From NCBI RefSeq assembly GCF_037975245.1, contig NC_092572.1:9632001-9696000 (forward strand): 64,000 nucleotides of DNA, in the 5' to 3' direction. This document shows, piece after piece, positions 8,501-18,700 of this stretch; the first letter of the stretch is position 1, and each line of letters starts with the position of its first letter. The DNA comes from Apostichopus japonicus. Taxonomy: Eukaryota > Echinodermata > Holothuroidea > Aspidochirotida > Stichopodidae. Below the pieces are notes generated by a model, which saw only the letters and a program-made list of their open reading frames with translations, ran no database searches and was not told where the DNA came from. Made by a program: the position numbers and the translations under genes.

Positions 8501-8638
8501 TAATATCTCAGCCTTTACAGTGGCGCGATTACTTGGCGCACTGTATTAGCTGTAGAGCAAGACTCTCTATTGCAGCGGTGGTTCGAACCCCACTGCCGGC
8601 TTTTGCCGATCTTTTACACCCCTTGCTTGTAATTAATA
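8501..8638 (+). repeat. Diverged single copy of the tRNA-like satellite unit (possible SINE)
   Basis: This stretch aligns with a satellite unit from AATATCTCAG to the TGTAATTAAT near its end. Shared blocks include ACAGTGGCGCGAT, GGCGCACTGTA, GACTCTCT, GGTTCGAACCCC and an 18-base identical TTTTGCCGATCTTTTACA, with clear divergence between them. It has an A-box-like TGGCGCGATTA (8521-8531), a B box GGTTCGAACC (8580-8589) and TTTT at 8601-8604 and 8612-8615. D-stem-like GCGC/GCGC pairing and a T-arm-like CGGTGG/CCACTG stem with an 8-base loop can be drawn. It lies between two LINE fragments, about 2.4 kb before the array. It is either a dispersed SINE copy or an isolated old array unit. Confidence 0.8.
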
Positions 8639-8640
8639 GG

Positions 8641-10665
8641 ACGGGCTTCGGTCCCAATTTTCAAAAATGGATCAGAATTCTTTACAGTAATATTCAGAGT
8701 TGTAGCAAACACAATGGTTTTATCTCCGATGTGTTTCCTATTAGTAGAGGGGTACGTCAGGGTTGCCCAATTTCGGCAATTTTATATGTTCTTAGTACCG
8801 AACCATTTCATGAGGCTATTGTTACTAATTCCCAGATCACCGGTATCAATTTGTGTGACGTTGAAGCAAAGATATTTCAACATGCCGACGATACTACTTT
8901 CTTCGTTTCTAACATTGCCAGTATTTTTTTTCTATTCTAAATGTCATCAAAATTTACGAAAGAGCCTCCGGGTCAAAGTGCAATATGGATAAAACTGAAC
9001 TGCTCGTAATTGGTAAAAGCCACATAGATGTGCACGATTTCAAATTTCCTATAAGGGAAGACTACATTACCATACTAGGAGTAGACATAGGTAATAATCG
9101 GGAAAAAGCTGAAATTGAAAATTGGGAGCAAAGAGTTAAGGTTTGCCAAGTACTCCTGAATCGGTGGAAAGGACGGAATCTGTCTTTTAAAGGCAAATCT
9201 TGTACTACTAATTCACTGGTAATTTCTCGCTTGGTTTATCTAGCAACTGTTTCCCCCATTCCCGAATGGGTTATAACAGCCCCACGGCGGAGTGTTACCG
9301 ATTTTATCTAGAATGGCAAGAAGCCATCTATTCAGTATACAACTCTACTATTACCATTTAACAAAGGGGGGGGGGGGTCATAATCTGAGTGATATTGGAG
9401 TTACCCGTGATGCATTAAGAATCAAGTATATCAGTAAGATTTTAAGTAAAAAAATTAATATGAAATTGAATAAGTTAATTATGTATTTTCTTAATCATTA
9501 CGAAAACATGCAGCTAGGACTAAGTATTTTCCAAATCGCTCCCGACGACAAATCTATTCGACTGCTCAGCCCATTTTATCGTGAAATGTTGTTAGCGTGG
9601 AAAAGGCTAAGTAGAGGTCAACTAAGACCTCCACAAACAAGAGAAGGGATTCTCCACCAGCCAATTTTCCACAATCCTTTCATTCGTAATAGCAAAGATT
9701 CCACTCTTTTCAATAGTCATTTTATTGATGGTGGAATTATCAGGGTTAGTGACCTCATGTATGAGATAATCCCTTCTCGCTTACCAGCTGAGGCGGTTCA
9801 TGATTGCATTCATACAACTAATCCAAATAACCCCCTCTCTATAGAAGAAGTTCGGGAGTATATTGAAATAATTGCTAAGGCAATCCCCGAAGAATGGATG
9901 ACAGAAATCTATTCTTCAGATATAATTGTTTCCTGTCAGTTAGACATTGATATCGCGGTCACATTCACGAGTGGTTCTAAGGTTATAGACCCTTCTAAGC
10001 TTATGTGCAAGCAGACGACTAGTCTGTTACGTAACAGTGTTGGCAAACCCCTAAGGGAGAAAACCATTGGAATAACGAGTTTAGAGGTATCGACTTTGAT
10101 AATCGCTGGAAAAACATCTATATGAATCCGAAGTGTTTTCACGATGCTGATATTGACTTTAAAATTATGCACAATATTCTCTATACGAGCGATAAACTGC
10201 AAGTTTAACATTGTTGATACTCCAGATTGTACGTTTTGTGGTAAATCTATTGAAACGGTCATCCATCTATTCATTGACTGCCCACTTATTTCCCCGTTGT
10301 GGAATACCGTGATAAAGAAACTTAACTGTATTTATAACATTGACGACGTGAATCAATGGAGAGCCTCTACTCTTCTCGGACTGGGGCTTAGCAATAATCG
10401 CAGGGAAGGAATTCTATGCGATTTTCTGCTAAATACTTATAAGCGTATAATCTGGAAAAGCCGAGCCATATGTCTTAACAATAATTACCATATTAATATT
10501 GAACGTTTCTTTCATAACAGTGTAAAGAAAAAAATATACCTCCTTTATAATGTGTATAACAGAAACAATAAAATTGAAACCTTTTTCGATCTATTTGCTC
10601 AAAGTGAAGTGGTGCTCTCTAAAAGCAACTTCACGACCTATACGTACAATTTCGACAGAGGTTAG
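8641..10665 (+). pseudogene. Broken LINE ORF2 (reverse transcriptase plus zf-RVT, L1/Tx1 type)
   Basis: Recognisable blocks in order: FGPNFQKWIRILYSNIQSC, motif B RGVRQGCPISAILY, the catalytic HADDT (8881-8895), MDKTELLVIG, the LNRWKGRNLSFKGK connector with LVYLA, a GGHNL block, and a C-terminal zinc-binding DCTFC...HLFIDCP followed by PLWNTVIKKLN, ending with TAG at 10663-10665. Breaks: a frame change in a T8 run near 8922-8929, a TGG-to-TAG-type stop at about 9308 (FI*NGKKP, where related proteins have FLWNGKKP), a frame change at a 12-G run (9366-9377), one near 10070 and one near 10195. At least four frameshifts and one stop make this dead. Several breaks sit in homopolymers, so some could be sequencing errors, but not all. 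Confidence 0.85.
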
Positions 10666-10967
10666 TGTCCATTTAGTTAGATTTTATCGGAAATAGTTTT
10701 TTACTCTGCCTTAATTATTCAAGGTAATTGCGTTATTTATCTCCGAATTATGTTCATTTTATCACATTCCCATCTTCTAGATAAGTTCACTGGGACCTAA
10801 AGCAAAGTTGTAAAGGACGTATAACACGTCTCGGAAACTCAGTGACCGTATTTACAGTATTCAATTTTGAAGTGTCGCTTAAAAAGCAACATTTGCAAGT
10901 TATTACAATTAATTTTATTATTTTCCCATTTTCTGTAAAATTTCATTATATGTAGTGTTTTGAGATG

Positions 10968-10987
10968 GGTGAGCCAGTGGGCTCGCC
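10968..10987 (+). other. LINE 3' stem-loop
   Basis: GGTGAGCC and GGCTCGCC pair over eight positions (one G-U) around an AGTG loop, four bases upstream of AATAAA. Stem-loops at this place serve in several LINEs as the site where the reverse transcriptase recognises its own RNA. That role here is inference. Confidence 0.6.
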
Positions 10988-10991
10988 TACC

Positions 10992-10997
10992 AATAAA
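10992..10997 (+). promoter_or_regulatory. Polyadenylation signal AATAAA of the plus-strand LINE
   Basis: Canonical hexamer directly before the A-rich tail that ends at 11009. Confidence 0.75.
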
Positions 10998-11165
10998 AGA
11001 GAAAAAAAATGGCTTGGCGCACTGTACGAGCTGATGATCGAGACTCTCTTTTGCATCCCTGGTTCGAACCCCGGTGATGACGTCTTTTGCCGATCTTTTA
11101 CAGCAAGTGCCTTCACGAGGAGCTGCAAGTATTAGTTAATCCACCTAATATCTCAGTCCATACAG

Positions 11166-11176
11166 TGGCGCGATGG
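11166..11176 (+). promoter_or_regulatory. A-box-like Pol III motif (representative, unit two)
   Basis: TGGCGCGATGG fits the tRNA A box (TRGCNNARNNGG type) and resembles arginine and tryptophan tRNAs, which have TGGCGCAA near position 8. The motif repeats in every unit, with C-to-G at its sixth base from unit three on. A second register, TGGCTCGGCGC eight bases later, is also A-box-like. Confidence 0.6.
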
Positions 11177-11224
11177 CTCGGCGCACTGTACGAGCTGATG
11201 ATCGAGACTCTCTTTTGCATCCCT

Positions 11225-11234
11225 GGTTCGAACC
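11225..11234 (+). promoter_or_regulatory. B-box Pol III motif (representative, unit two)
   Basis: GGTTCGAACC is a perfect B-box core, the TFIIIC-binding element of tRNA genes and SINEs. It is present in essentially all units. Exceptions seen: an 8-bp deletion at about 40664, CGTTCGAACC at about 40990 and GGTTCGATCC at about 25990. Confidence 0.8.
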
Positions 11235-11249
11235 CCGGGTGATGACGTC

Positions 11250-11264
11250 TTTTGCCGATCTTTT
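11250..11264 (+). terminator. Pol III terminator-like TTTT pair (representative, unit two)
   Basis: TTTT at 11250-11253 and again at 11261-11264 lie 16 and 27 bases past the B box. Four T residues on the sense strand is the minimal Pol III stop in many animals. The surrounding 18 bases are identical in the diverged copy at 8601-8618. A further TTTT lies between the A and B boxes (11213-11216). Confidence 0.5.
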
Positions 11265-11317
11265 ACAGCAAGTGCCTACACGGGGAGCTGTAAGTATTAG
11301 TTAATCCACCTAATATC

Positions 11318-14300
11318 TCAGTCCGTACAGTGGCGGGATGGCTCGGCGCACTGTACGAGCTCATGATCGAGACTCTCTTTTGCATCCCTGGTTCGAACCC
11401 CGGGTGATGACGTCTTTTGCCGATCTTTTACAGCAAGTGCCTACACGGGGAGCTGCAAGTATTAGTTAATCCACCTAATATCTCAGTCCGTACAGTGGCG
11501 GGATGGCTCGGCGCACTGTACGAGCTCATGATCGAGACTCTCTTTTGCATCCCTGGTTCGAACCCCGGGTGATGACGTCTTTTGCCGATCTTTTACAGCA
11601 AGTGCCTACACGAGGAGCTGCAAGTATTAGTTAATCCACCTAATATCTCAGTCCGTACAGTGGCGGGATGGCTCGGCGCACTGTACGAGCTCATGATCGA
11701 GACTCTCTTTTGCATCCCTGGTTCGAACCCCGGGTGATGACGTCTTTTGCCGATCTTTTACAGCAAGTGCCTACACGGGGAGCTGCAAGTATTAGTTAAT
11801 CCACCTAATATCTCAGTCCCCCGTACAGTGGCGGGATGGCTCGGCGCACTGTACGAGCTCATGATCGAGACTCTCTTTTGCATCCCTGGTTCGAACCCCG
11901 GGTGATGACGTCTTTTGCCGATCTTTTACAGCAAGTGCCTACACGGGGAGCTGCAAGTATTAGTTAATCCACCTAATATCTCAGTCCCCCGTACAGTGGC
12001 GGGATGGCTCGGCGCACTGTACGAGCTCATGATCGAGACTCTCTTTTGCATCCCTGGTTCGAACCCCGGGTGATGACGTCTTTTGCCGATCTTTTACAGC
12101 AAGTGCCTACACGGGGAGCTGCAAGTATTAGTTAATCCACCTAATATCTCAGTCCCCCGTACAGTGGCGGGATGGCTCGGCGCACTGTACGAGCTCATGA
12201 TCGAGACTCTCTTTTGCATCCCTGGTTCGAACCCCGGGTGATGACGTCTTTTGCCGATCTTTTACAGCAAGTGCCTACACGGGGAGCTGCAAGTATTAGT
12301 TAATCCACCTAATATCTCAGTCCCCCGTACAGTGGCGGGATGGCTCGGCGCACTGTACGAGCTCATGATCGAGACTCTCTTTTGCATCCCTGGTTCGAAC
12401 CCCGGGTGATGACGTCTTTTGCCGATCTTTTACAGCAAGTGCCTACACGGGGAGCTGCAAGTATTAGTTAATCCACCTAATATCTCAGTCCGTACAGTGG
12501 CGGGATGGCTCGGCGCACTGTACGAGCTCATGATCGAGACTCTCTTTTGCATCCCTGGTTCGAACCCCGGGTGATGACGTCTTTTGCCGATCTTTTACAG
12601 CAAGTGCCTACACGGGGAGCTGCAAGTATTAGTTAATCCACCTAATATCTCAGTCCGTACAGTGGCGGGATGGCTCGGCGCACTGTACGAGCTCATGATC
12701 GAGACTCTCTTTTGCATCCCTGGTTCGAACCCCGGGTGATGACGTCTTTTGCCGATCTTTTACAGCAAGTGCCTACACGGGGAGCTGCAAGTATTAGTTA
12801 ATCCACCTAATATCTCAGTCCCCCGTACAGTGGCGGGATGGCTCGGCGCACTGTACGAGCTCATGATCGAGACTCTCTTTTGCATCCCTGGTTCGAACCC
12901 CGGGTGATGACGTCTTTTGCCGATCTTTTACAGCAAGTGCCTACACGGGGAGCTGCAAGTATTAGTTAATCCACCTAATATCTCAGTCCCCCGTACAGTG
13001 GCGGGATGGCTCGGCGCACTGTACGAGCTCATGATCGAGACTCTCTTTTGCATCCCTGGTTCGAACCCCGGGTGATGACGTCTTTTGCCGATCTTTTACA
13101 GCAAGTGCCTACACGGGGAGCTGCAAGTATTAGTTAATCCACATAATATCTCAGTCCCCCGTACAGTGGCGGGATGGCTCGGCGCACTGTACGAGCTCAT
13201 GATCGAGACTCTCTTTTGCATCCCTGGTTCGAACCCCGGGTGATGACGTCTTTTGCCGATCTTTTACAGCAAGTGCCTACACGGGGAGCTGCAAGTATTA
13301 GTTAATCCACCTAATATCTCAGTCCGTACAGTGGCGGGATGGCTCGGCGCACTGTACGAGCTCATGATCGAGACTCTCTTTTGCATCCCTGGTTCGAACC
13401 CCGGGTGATGACGTCTTTTGCCGATCTTTTACAGCAAGTGCCTACACGGGGAGCTGCAAGTATTAGTTAATCCACCTAATATCTCAGTCCGTACAGTGGC
13501 GGGATGGCTCGGCGCACTGTACGAGCTCATGATCGAGACTCTCTTTTGCATCCCTGGTTCGAACCCCGGGTGATGACGTCTTTTGCCGATCTTTTACAGC
13601 AAGTGCCTACACGGGGAGCTGCAAGTATTAGTTAATCCACCTAATATCTCAGTCCCCCGTACAGTGGCGGGATGGCTCGGCGCACTGTACGAGCTCATGA
13701 TCGAGACTCTCTTTTGCATCCCTGGTTCGAACCCCGGGTGATGACGTCTTTTGCCGATCTTTTACAGCAAGTGCCTACACGGGGAGCTGCAAGTATTAGT
13801 TAATCCACATAATATCTCAGTCCCCCCGTACAGTGGCGGGATGGCTCGGCGCACTGTACGAGCTCATGATCGAGACCCTCTTTTGCATCCCTGGTTCGAA
13901 CCCCGGGTGATGACGTCTTTTGCCGATCTTTTACAGCAAGTGCCTACACGGGGAGCTGCAAGTATTAGTTAATCCACATAATATCTCAGTCCCCCGTACA
14001 GTGGCGGGATGGCTCGGCGCACTGTACGAGCTCATGATCGAGACTCTCTTTTGCATCCCTGGTTCGAACCCCGGGTGATGACGTCTTTTGCCGATCTTTT
14101 ACAGCAAGTGCCTACACGGGAGCTGCAAGTATTAGTTAATCCACCTAATATCTCAGTCCCCCGTACAGTGGCGGGATGGCTCGGCGCACTGTACGAGCTC
14201 ATGATCGAGACTCTCTTTTGCATCCCTGGTTCGAACCCCGGGTGATGACGTCTTTTGCCGATCTTTTACAGCAAGTGCCTACACGGGGAGCTGCAAGTAT

Positions 14301-17300
14301 TAGTTAATCCACCTAATATCTCAGTCCCCCGTACAGTGGCGGGATGGCTCGGCGCACTGTACGAGCTCATGATCGAGACTCTCTTTTGCATCCCTGGTTC
14401 GAACCCCGGGTGATGACGTCTTTTGCCGATCTTTTACAGCAAGTGCCTACACGGGGAGCTGCAAGTATTAGTTAATCCACCTAATATCTCAGTCCCCCGT
14501 ACAGTGGCGGGATGGCTCGGCGCACTGTACGAGCTCATGATCGAGACTCTCTTTTGCATCCCTGGTTCGAACCCCGGGTGATGACGTCTTTTGCCGATCT
14601 TTTACAGCAAGTGCCTACACGGGGAGCTGCAAGTATTAGTTAATCCACCTAATATCTCAGTCCCCCGTACAGTGGCGGGATGGCTCGGCGCACTGTACGA
14701 GCTCATGATCGAGACTCTCTTTTGCATCCCTGGTTCGAACCCCGGGTGATGACGTCTTTTGCCGATCTTTTACAGCAAGTGCCTACACGGGGAGCTGCAA
14801 GTATTAGTTAATCCACCTAATATCTCAGTCCCCCGTACAGTGGCGGGATGGCTCGGCGCACTGTACGAGCTCATGATCGAGACTCTCTTTTGCATCCCTG
14901 GTTCGAACCCCGGGTGATGACGTCTTTTGCCGATCTTTTACAGCAAGTGCCTACACGGGGAGCTGCAAGTATTAGTTAATCCACCTAATATCTCAGTCCC
15001 CCGTACAGTGGCGGGATGGCTCGGCGCACTGTACGAGCTCATGATCGAGACTCTCTTTTGCATCCCTGGTTCGAACCCCGGGTGATGACGTCTTTTGCCG
15101 ATCTTTTACAGCAAGTGCCTACACGGGGAGCTGCAAGTATTAGTTAATCCACCTAATATCTCAGTCCCCCGTACAGTGGCGGGATGGCTCGGCGCACTGT
15201 ACGAGCTCATGATCGAGACTCTCTTTTGCATCCCTGGTTCGAACCCCGGGTGATGACGTCTTTTGCCGATCTTTTACAGCAAGTGCCTACACGGGGAGCT
15301 GCAAGTATTAGTTAATCCACCTAATATCTCAGTCCCCCGTACAGTGGCGGGATGGCTCGGCGCACTGTACGAGCTCATGATCGAGACTCTCTTTTGCATC
15401 CCTGGTTCGAACCCCGGGTGATGACGTCTTTTGCCGATCTTTTACAGCAAGTGCCTACACGGGGAGCTGCAAGTATTAGTTAATCCACCTAATATCTCAG
15501 TCCCCCGTACAGTGGCGGGATGGCTCGGCGCACTGTACGAGCTCATGATCGAGACTCTCTTTTGCATCCCTGGTTCGAACCCCGGGTGATGACGTCTTTT
15601 GCCGATCTTTTACAGCAAGTGCCTACACGGGGAGCTGCAAGTATTAGTTAATCCACCTAATATCTCAGTCCCCCGTACAGTGGCGGGATGGCTCGGCGCA
15701 CTGTACGAGCTCATGATCGAGACTCTCTTTTGCATCCCTGGTTCGAACCCCGGGTGATGACGTCTTTTGCCGATCTTTTACAGCAAGTGCCTACACGGGG
15801 AGCTGCAAGTATTAGTTAATCCACCTAATATCTCAGTCCCCCGTACAGTGGCGGGATGGCTCGGCGCACTGTACGAGCTCATGATCGAGACTCTCTTTTG
15901 CATCCCTGGTTCGAACCCCGGGTGATGACGTCTTTTGCCGATCTTTTACAGCAAGTGCCTACACGGGGAGCTGCAAGTATTAGTTAATCCACCTAATATC
16001 TCAGTCCCCCGTACAGTGGCGGGATGGCTCGGCGCACTGTACGAGCTCATGATCGAGACTCTCTTTTGCATCCCTGGTTCGAACCCCGGGTGATGACGTC
16101 TTTTGCCGATCTTTTACAGCAAGTGCCTACACGGGGAGCTGCAAGTATTAGTTAATCCACCTAATATCTCAGTCCGTACAGTGGCGGGATGGCTCGGCGC
16201 ACTGTACGAGCTCATGATCGAGACTCTCTTTTGCATCCCTGGTTCGAACCCCGGGTGATGACGTCTTTTGCCGATCTTTTACAGCAAGTGCCTACACGGG
16301 GAGCTGCAAGTATTAGTTAATCCACCTAATATCTCAGTCCGTACAGTGGCGGGATGGCTCGGCGCACTGTACGAGCTCATGATCGAGACTCTCTTTTGCA
16401 TCCCTGGTTCGAACCCCGGGTGATGACGTCTTTTGCCGATCTTTTACAGCAAGTGCCTACACGGGGAGCTGCAAGTATTAGTTAATCCACCTAATATCTC
16501 AGTCCGTACAGTGGCGGGATGGCTCGGCGCACTGTACGAGCTCATGATCGAGACTCTCTTTTGCATCCCTGGTTCGAACCCCGGGTGATGACGTCTTTTG
16601 CCGATCTTTTACAGCAAGTGCCTACACGGGGAGCTGCAAGTATTAGTTAATCCACCTAATATCTCAGTCCGTACAGTGGCGGGATGGCTCGGCGCACTGT
16701 ACGAGCTCATGATCGAGACTCTCTTTTGCATCCCTGGTTCGAACCCCGGGTGATGACGTCTTTTGCCGATCTTTTACAGCAAGTGCCTACACGGGGAGCT
16801 GCAAGTATTAGTTAATCCACCTAATATCTCAGTCCGTACAGTGGCGGGATGGCTCGGCGCACTGTACGAGCTCATGATCGAGACTCTCTTTTGCATCCCT
16901 GGTTCGAACCCCGGGTGATGACGTCTTTTGCCGATCTTTTACAGCAAGTGCCTACACGGGGAGCTGCAAGTATTAGTTAATCCACCTAATATCTCAGTCC
17001 GTACAGTGGCGGGATGGCTCGGCGCACTGTACGAGCTCATGATCGAGACTCTCTTTTGCATCCCTGGTTCGAACCCCGGGTGATGACGTCTTTTGCCGAT
17101 CTTTTACAGCAAGTGCCTACACGGGGAGCTGCAAGTATTAGTTAATCCACCTAATATCTCAGTCCGTACAGTGGCGGGATGGCTCGGCGCACTGTACGAG
17201 CTCATGATCGAGACTCTCTTTTGCATCCCTGGTTCGAACCCCGGGTGATGACGTCTTTTGCCGATCTTTTACAGCAAGTGCCTACACGGGGAGCTGCAAG

Positions 17301-18700
17301 TATTAGTTAATCCACCTAATATCTCAGTCCGTACAGTGGCGGGATGGCTCGGCGCACTGTACGAGCTCATGATCGAGACTCTCTTTTGCATCCCTGGTTC
17401 GAACCCCGGGTGATGACGTCTTTTGCCGATCTTTTACAGCAAGTGCCTACACGGGGAGCTGCAAGTATTAGTTAATCCACCTAATATCTCAGTCCGTACA
17501 GTGGCGGGATGGCTCGGCGCACTGTACGAGCTCATGATCGAGACTCTCTTTTGCATCCCTGGTTCGAACCCCGGGTGATGACGTCTTTTGCCGATCTTTT
17601 ACAGCAAGTGCCTACACGGGGAGCTGCAAGTATTAGTTAATCCACCTAAAATCTCAGTCCGTACAGTGGCGGGATGGCTCGGCGCACTGTACGAGCTCAT
17701 GATCGAGACTCTCTTTTGCATCCCTGGTTCGAACCCCGGGTGATGACGTCTTTTGCCGATCTTTTACAGCAAGTGCCTACACGGGGAGCTGCAAGTATTA
17801 GTTAATCCACCTAATATCTCAGTCCGTACAGTGGCGGGATGGCTCGGCGCACTGTACGAGCTCATGATCGAGACTCTCTTTTGCATCCCTGGTTCGAACC
17901 CCGGGTGATGACGTCTTTTGCCGATCTTTTACAGCAAGTGCCTACACGGGGAGCTGCAAGTATTAGTTAATCCACCTAATATCTCAGTCCCCCGTACAGT
18001 GGCGGGATGGCTCGGCGCACTGTACGAGCTCATGATCGAGACTCTCTTTTGCATCCCTGGTTCGAACCCCGGGTGATGACGTCTTTTGCCGATCTTTTAC
18101 AGCAAGTGCCTACACGGGGAGCTGCAAGTATTAGTTAATCCACCTAATATCTCAGTCCCCCGTACAGTGGCGGGATGGCTCGGCGCACTGTACGAGCTCA
18201 TGATCGAGACTCTCTTTTGCATCCCTGGTTCGAACCCCGGGTGATGACGTCTTTTGCCGATCTTTTACAGCAAGTGCCTACACGGGGAGCTGCAAGTATT
18301 AGTTAATCCACCTAATATCTCAGTCCCCCGTACAGTGGCGGGATGGCTCGGCGCACTGTACGAGCTCATGATCGAGACTCTCTTTTGCATCCCTGGTTCG
18401 AACCCCGGGTGATGACGTCTTTTGCCGATCTTTTACAGCAAGTGCCTACACGGGGAGCTGCAAGTATTAGTTAATCCACCTAATATCTCAGTCCGTACAG
18501 TGGCGGGATGGCTCGGCGCACTGTACGAGCTCATGATCGAGACTCTCTTTTGCATCCCTGGTTCGAACCCCGGGTGATGACGTCTTTTGCCGATTTTTTA
18601 CAGCAAGTGCCTACACGGGGAGCTGCAAGTATTAGTTAATCCACCTAATATCTCAGTCCGTACAGTGGCGGGATGGCTCGGCGCACTGTACGAGCTCATG
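11318..18700 (+). repeat. Satellite zone 1: mixed 165/168-bp units
   Basis: Units here mostly carry GTACAG before the A box, GCTGCAAG near the end and T in GACGTCT. The 168-bp form (CAGTCCCCC) dominates from about 11815 to 16160, with interspersed 165-bp units near 12490, 12655, 13325 and 13490. It is replaced by 165-bp units to about 17980, returns for three units to about 18345, then disappears. One unit near 13822 has a sixth C, one near 14119 lacks a G, and one near 17648 carries CCTAAAATCTC. Confidence 0.85.

Larger units (their letters stand above)
8641..11009 (+). mobile_element. 5'-truncated L1/Tx1-type LINE with poly(A) tail
   Basis: About 2.37 kb of a plus-strand non-LTR retrotransposon: reverse transcriptase from just before motif B, the connecting region, a zf-RVT-like zinc-binding C-terminus, a 3' untranslated region (10666-11001), a stem-loop (10968-10987), AATAAA at 10992-10997 and an A-rich tail ending in A8 at 11002-11009. 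The endonuclease and N-terminal half are missing. The tail abuts the satellite in the middle of a unit, so the LINE inserted into array or unit sequence. The left end joins the diverged unit at 8501-8638. The zf-RVT-type C-terminus and RGVRQGCP motif fit the L1/Tx1 branch. Confidence 0.85.
11010..11317 (+). repeat. Left-edge satellite units with older-looking sequence
   Basis: Unit one is truncated by the LINE tail and starts at TGGCTTGGCGC. Units one and two read GAGCTGATGATCG where every later unit has GAGCTCATGATCG. Unit two reads GGCGCGATGG, as does the diverged copy at 8521, whereas the array from unit three on has GGCGGGATGG. In unit two this restores a full GCGC/GCGC D-stem pairing. 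The edge therefore keeps states shared with the outlying copy, as expected where homogenisation is weak. Confidence 0.8.

Noticed and set aside
1-9377. Excess of 12-16 base G or C homopolymers (52-63, 2207-2219, 2695-2707, 5142-5157, 5546-5557, 6187-6199, 9366-9377)
   Set aside because: Several are subterminal parts of the hAT-like elements and one sits at a LINE frameshift. Lengths are unreliable in sequencing, so no separate claim is made.
9936-10274. Minus-strand open frame of 112 codons
   Set aside because: It is the antisense shadow of the plus-strand LINE coding region.
13751-14245. Short open frames inside the satellite
   Set aside because: They exist only in 168-bp units where the extra C bases remove a stop. 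TTAGTTAA and other stops recur every unit in all frames, so there is no array-wide coding.
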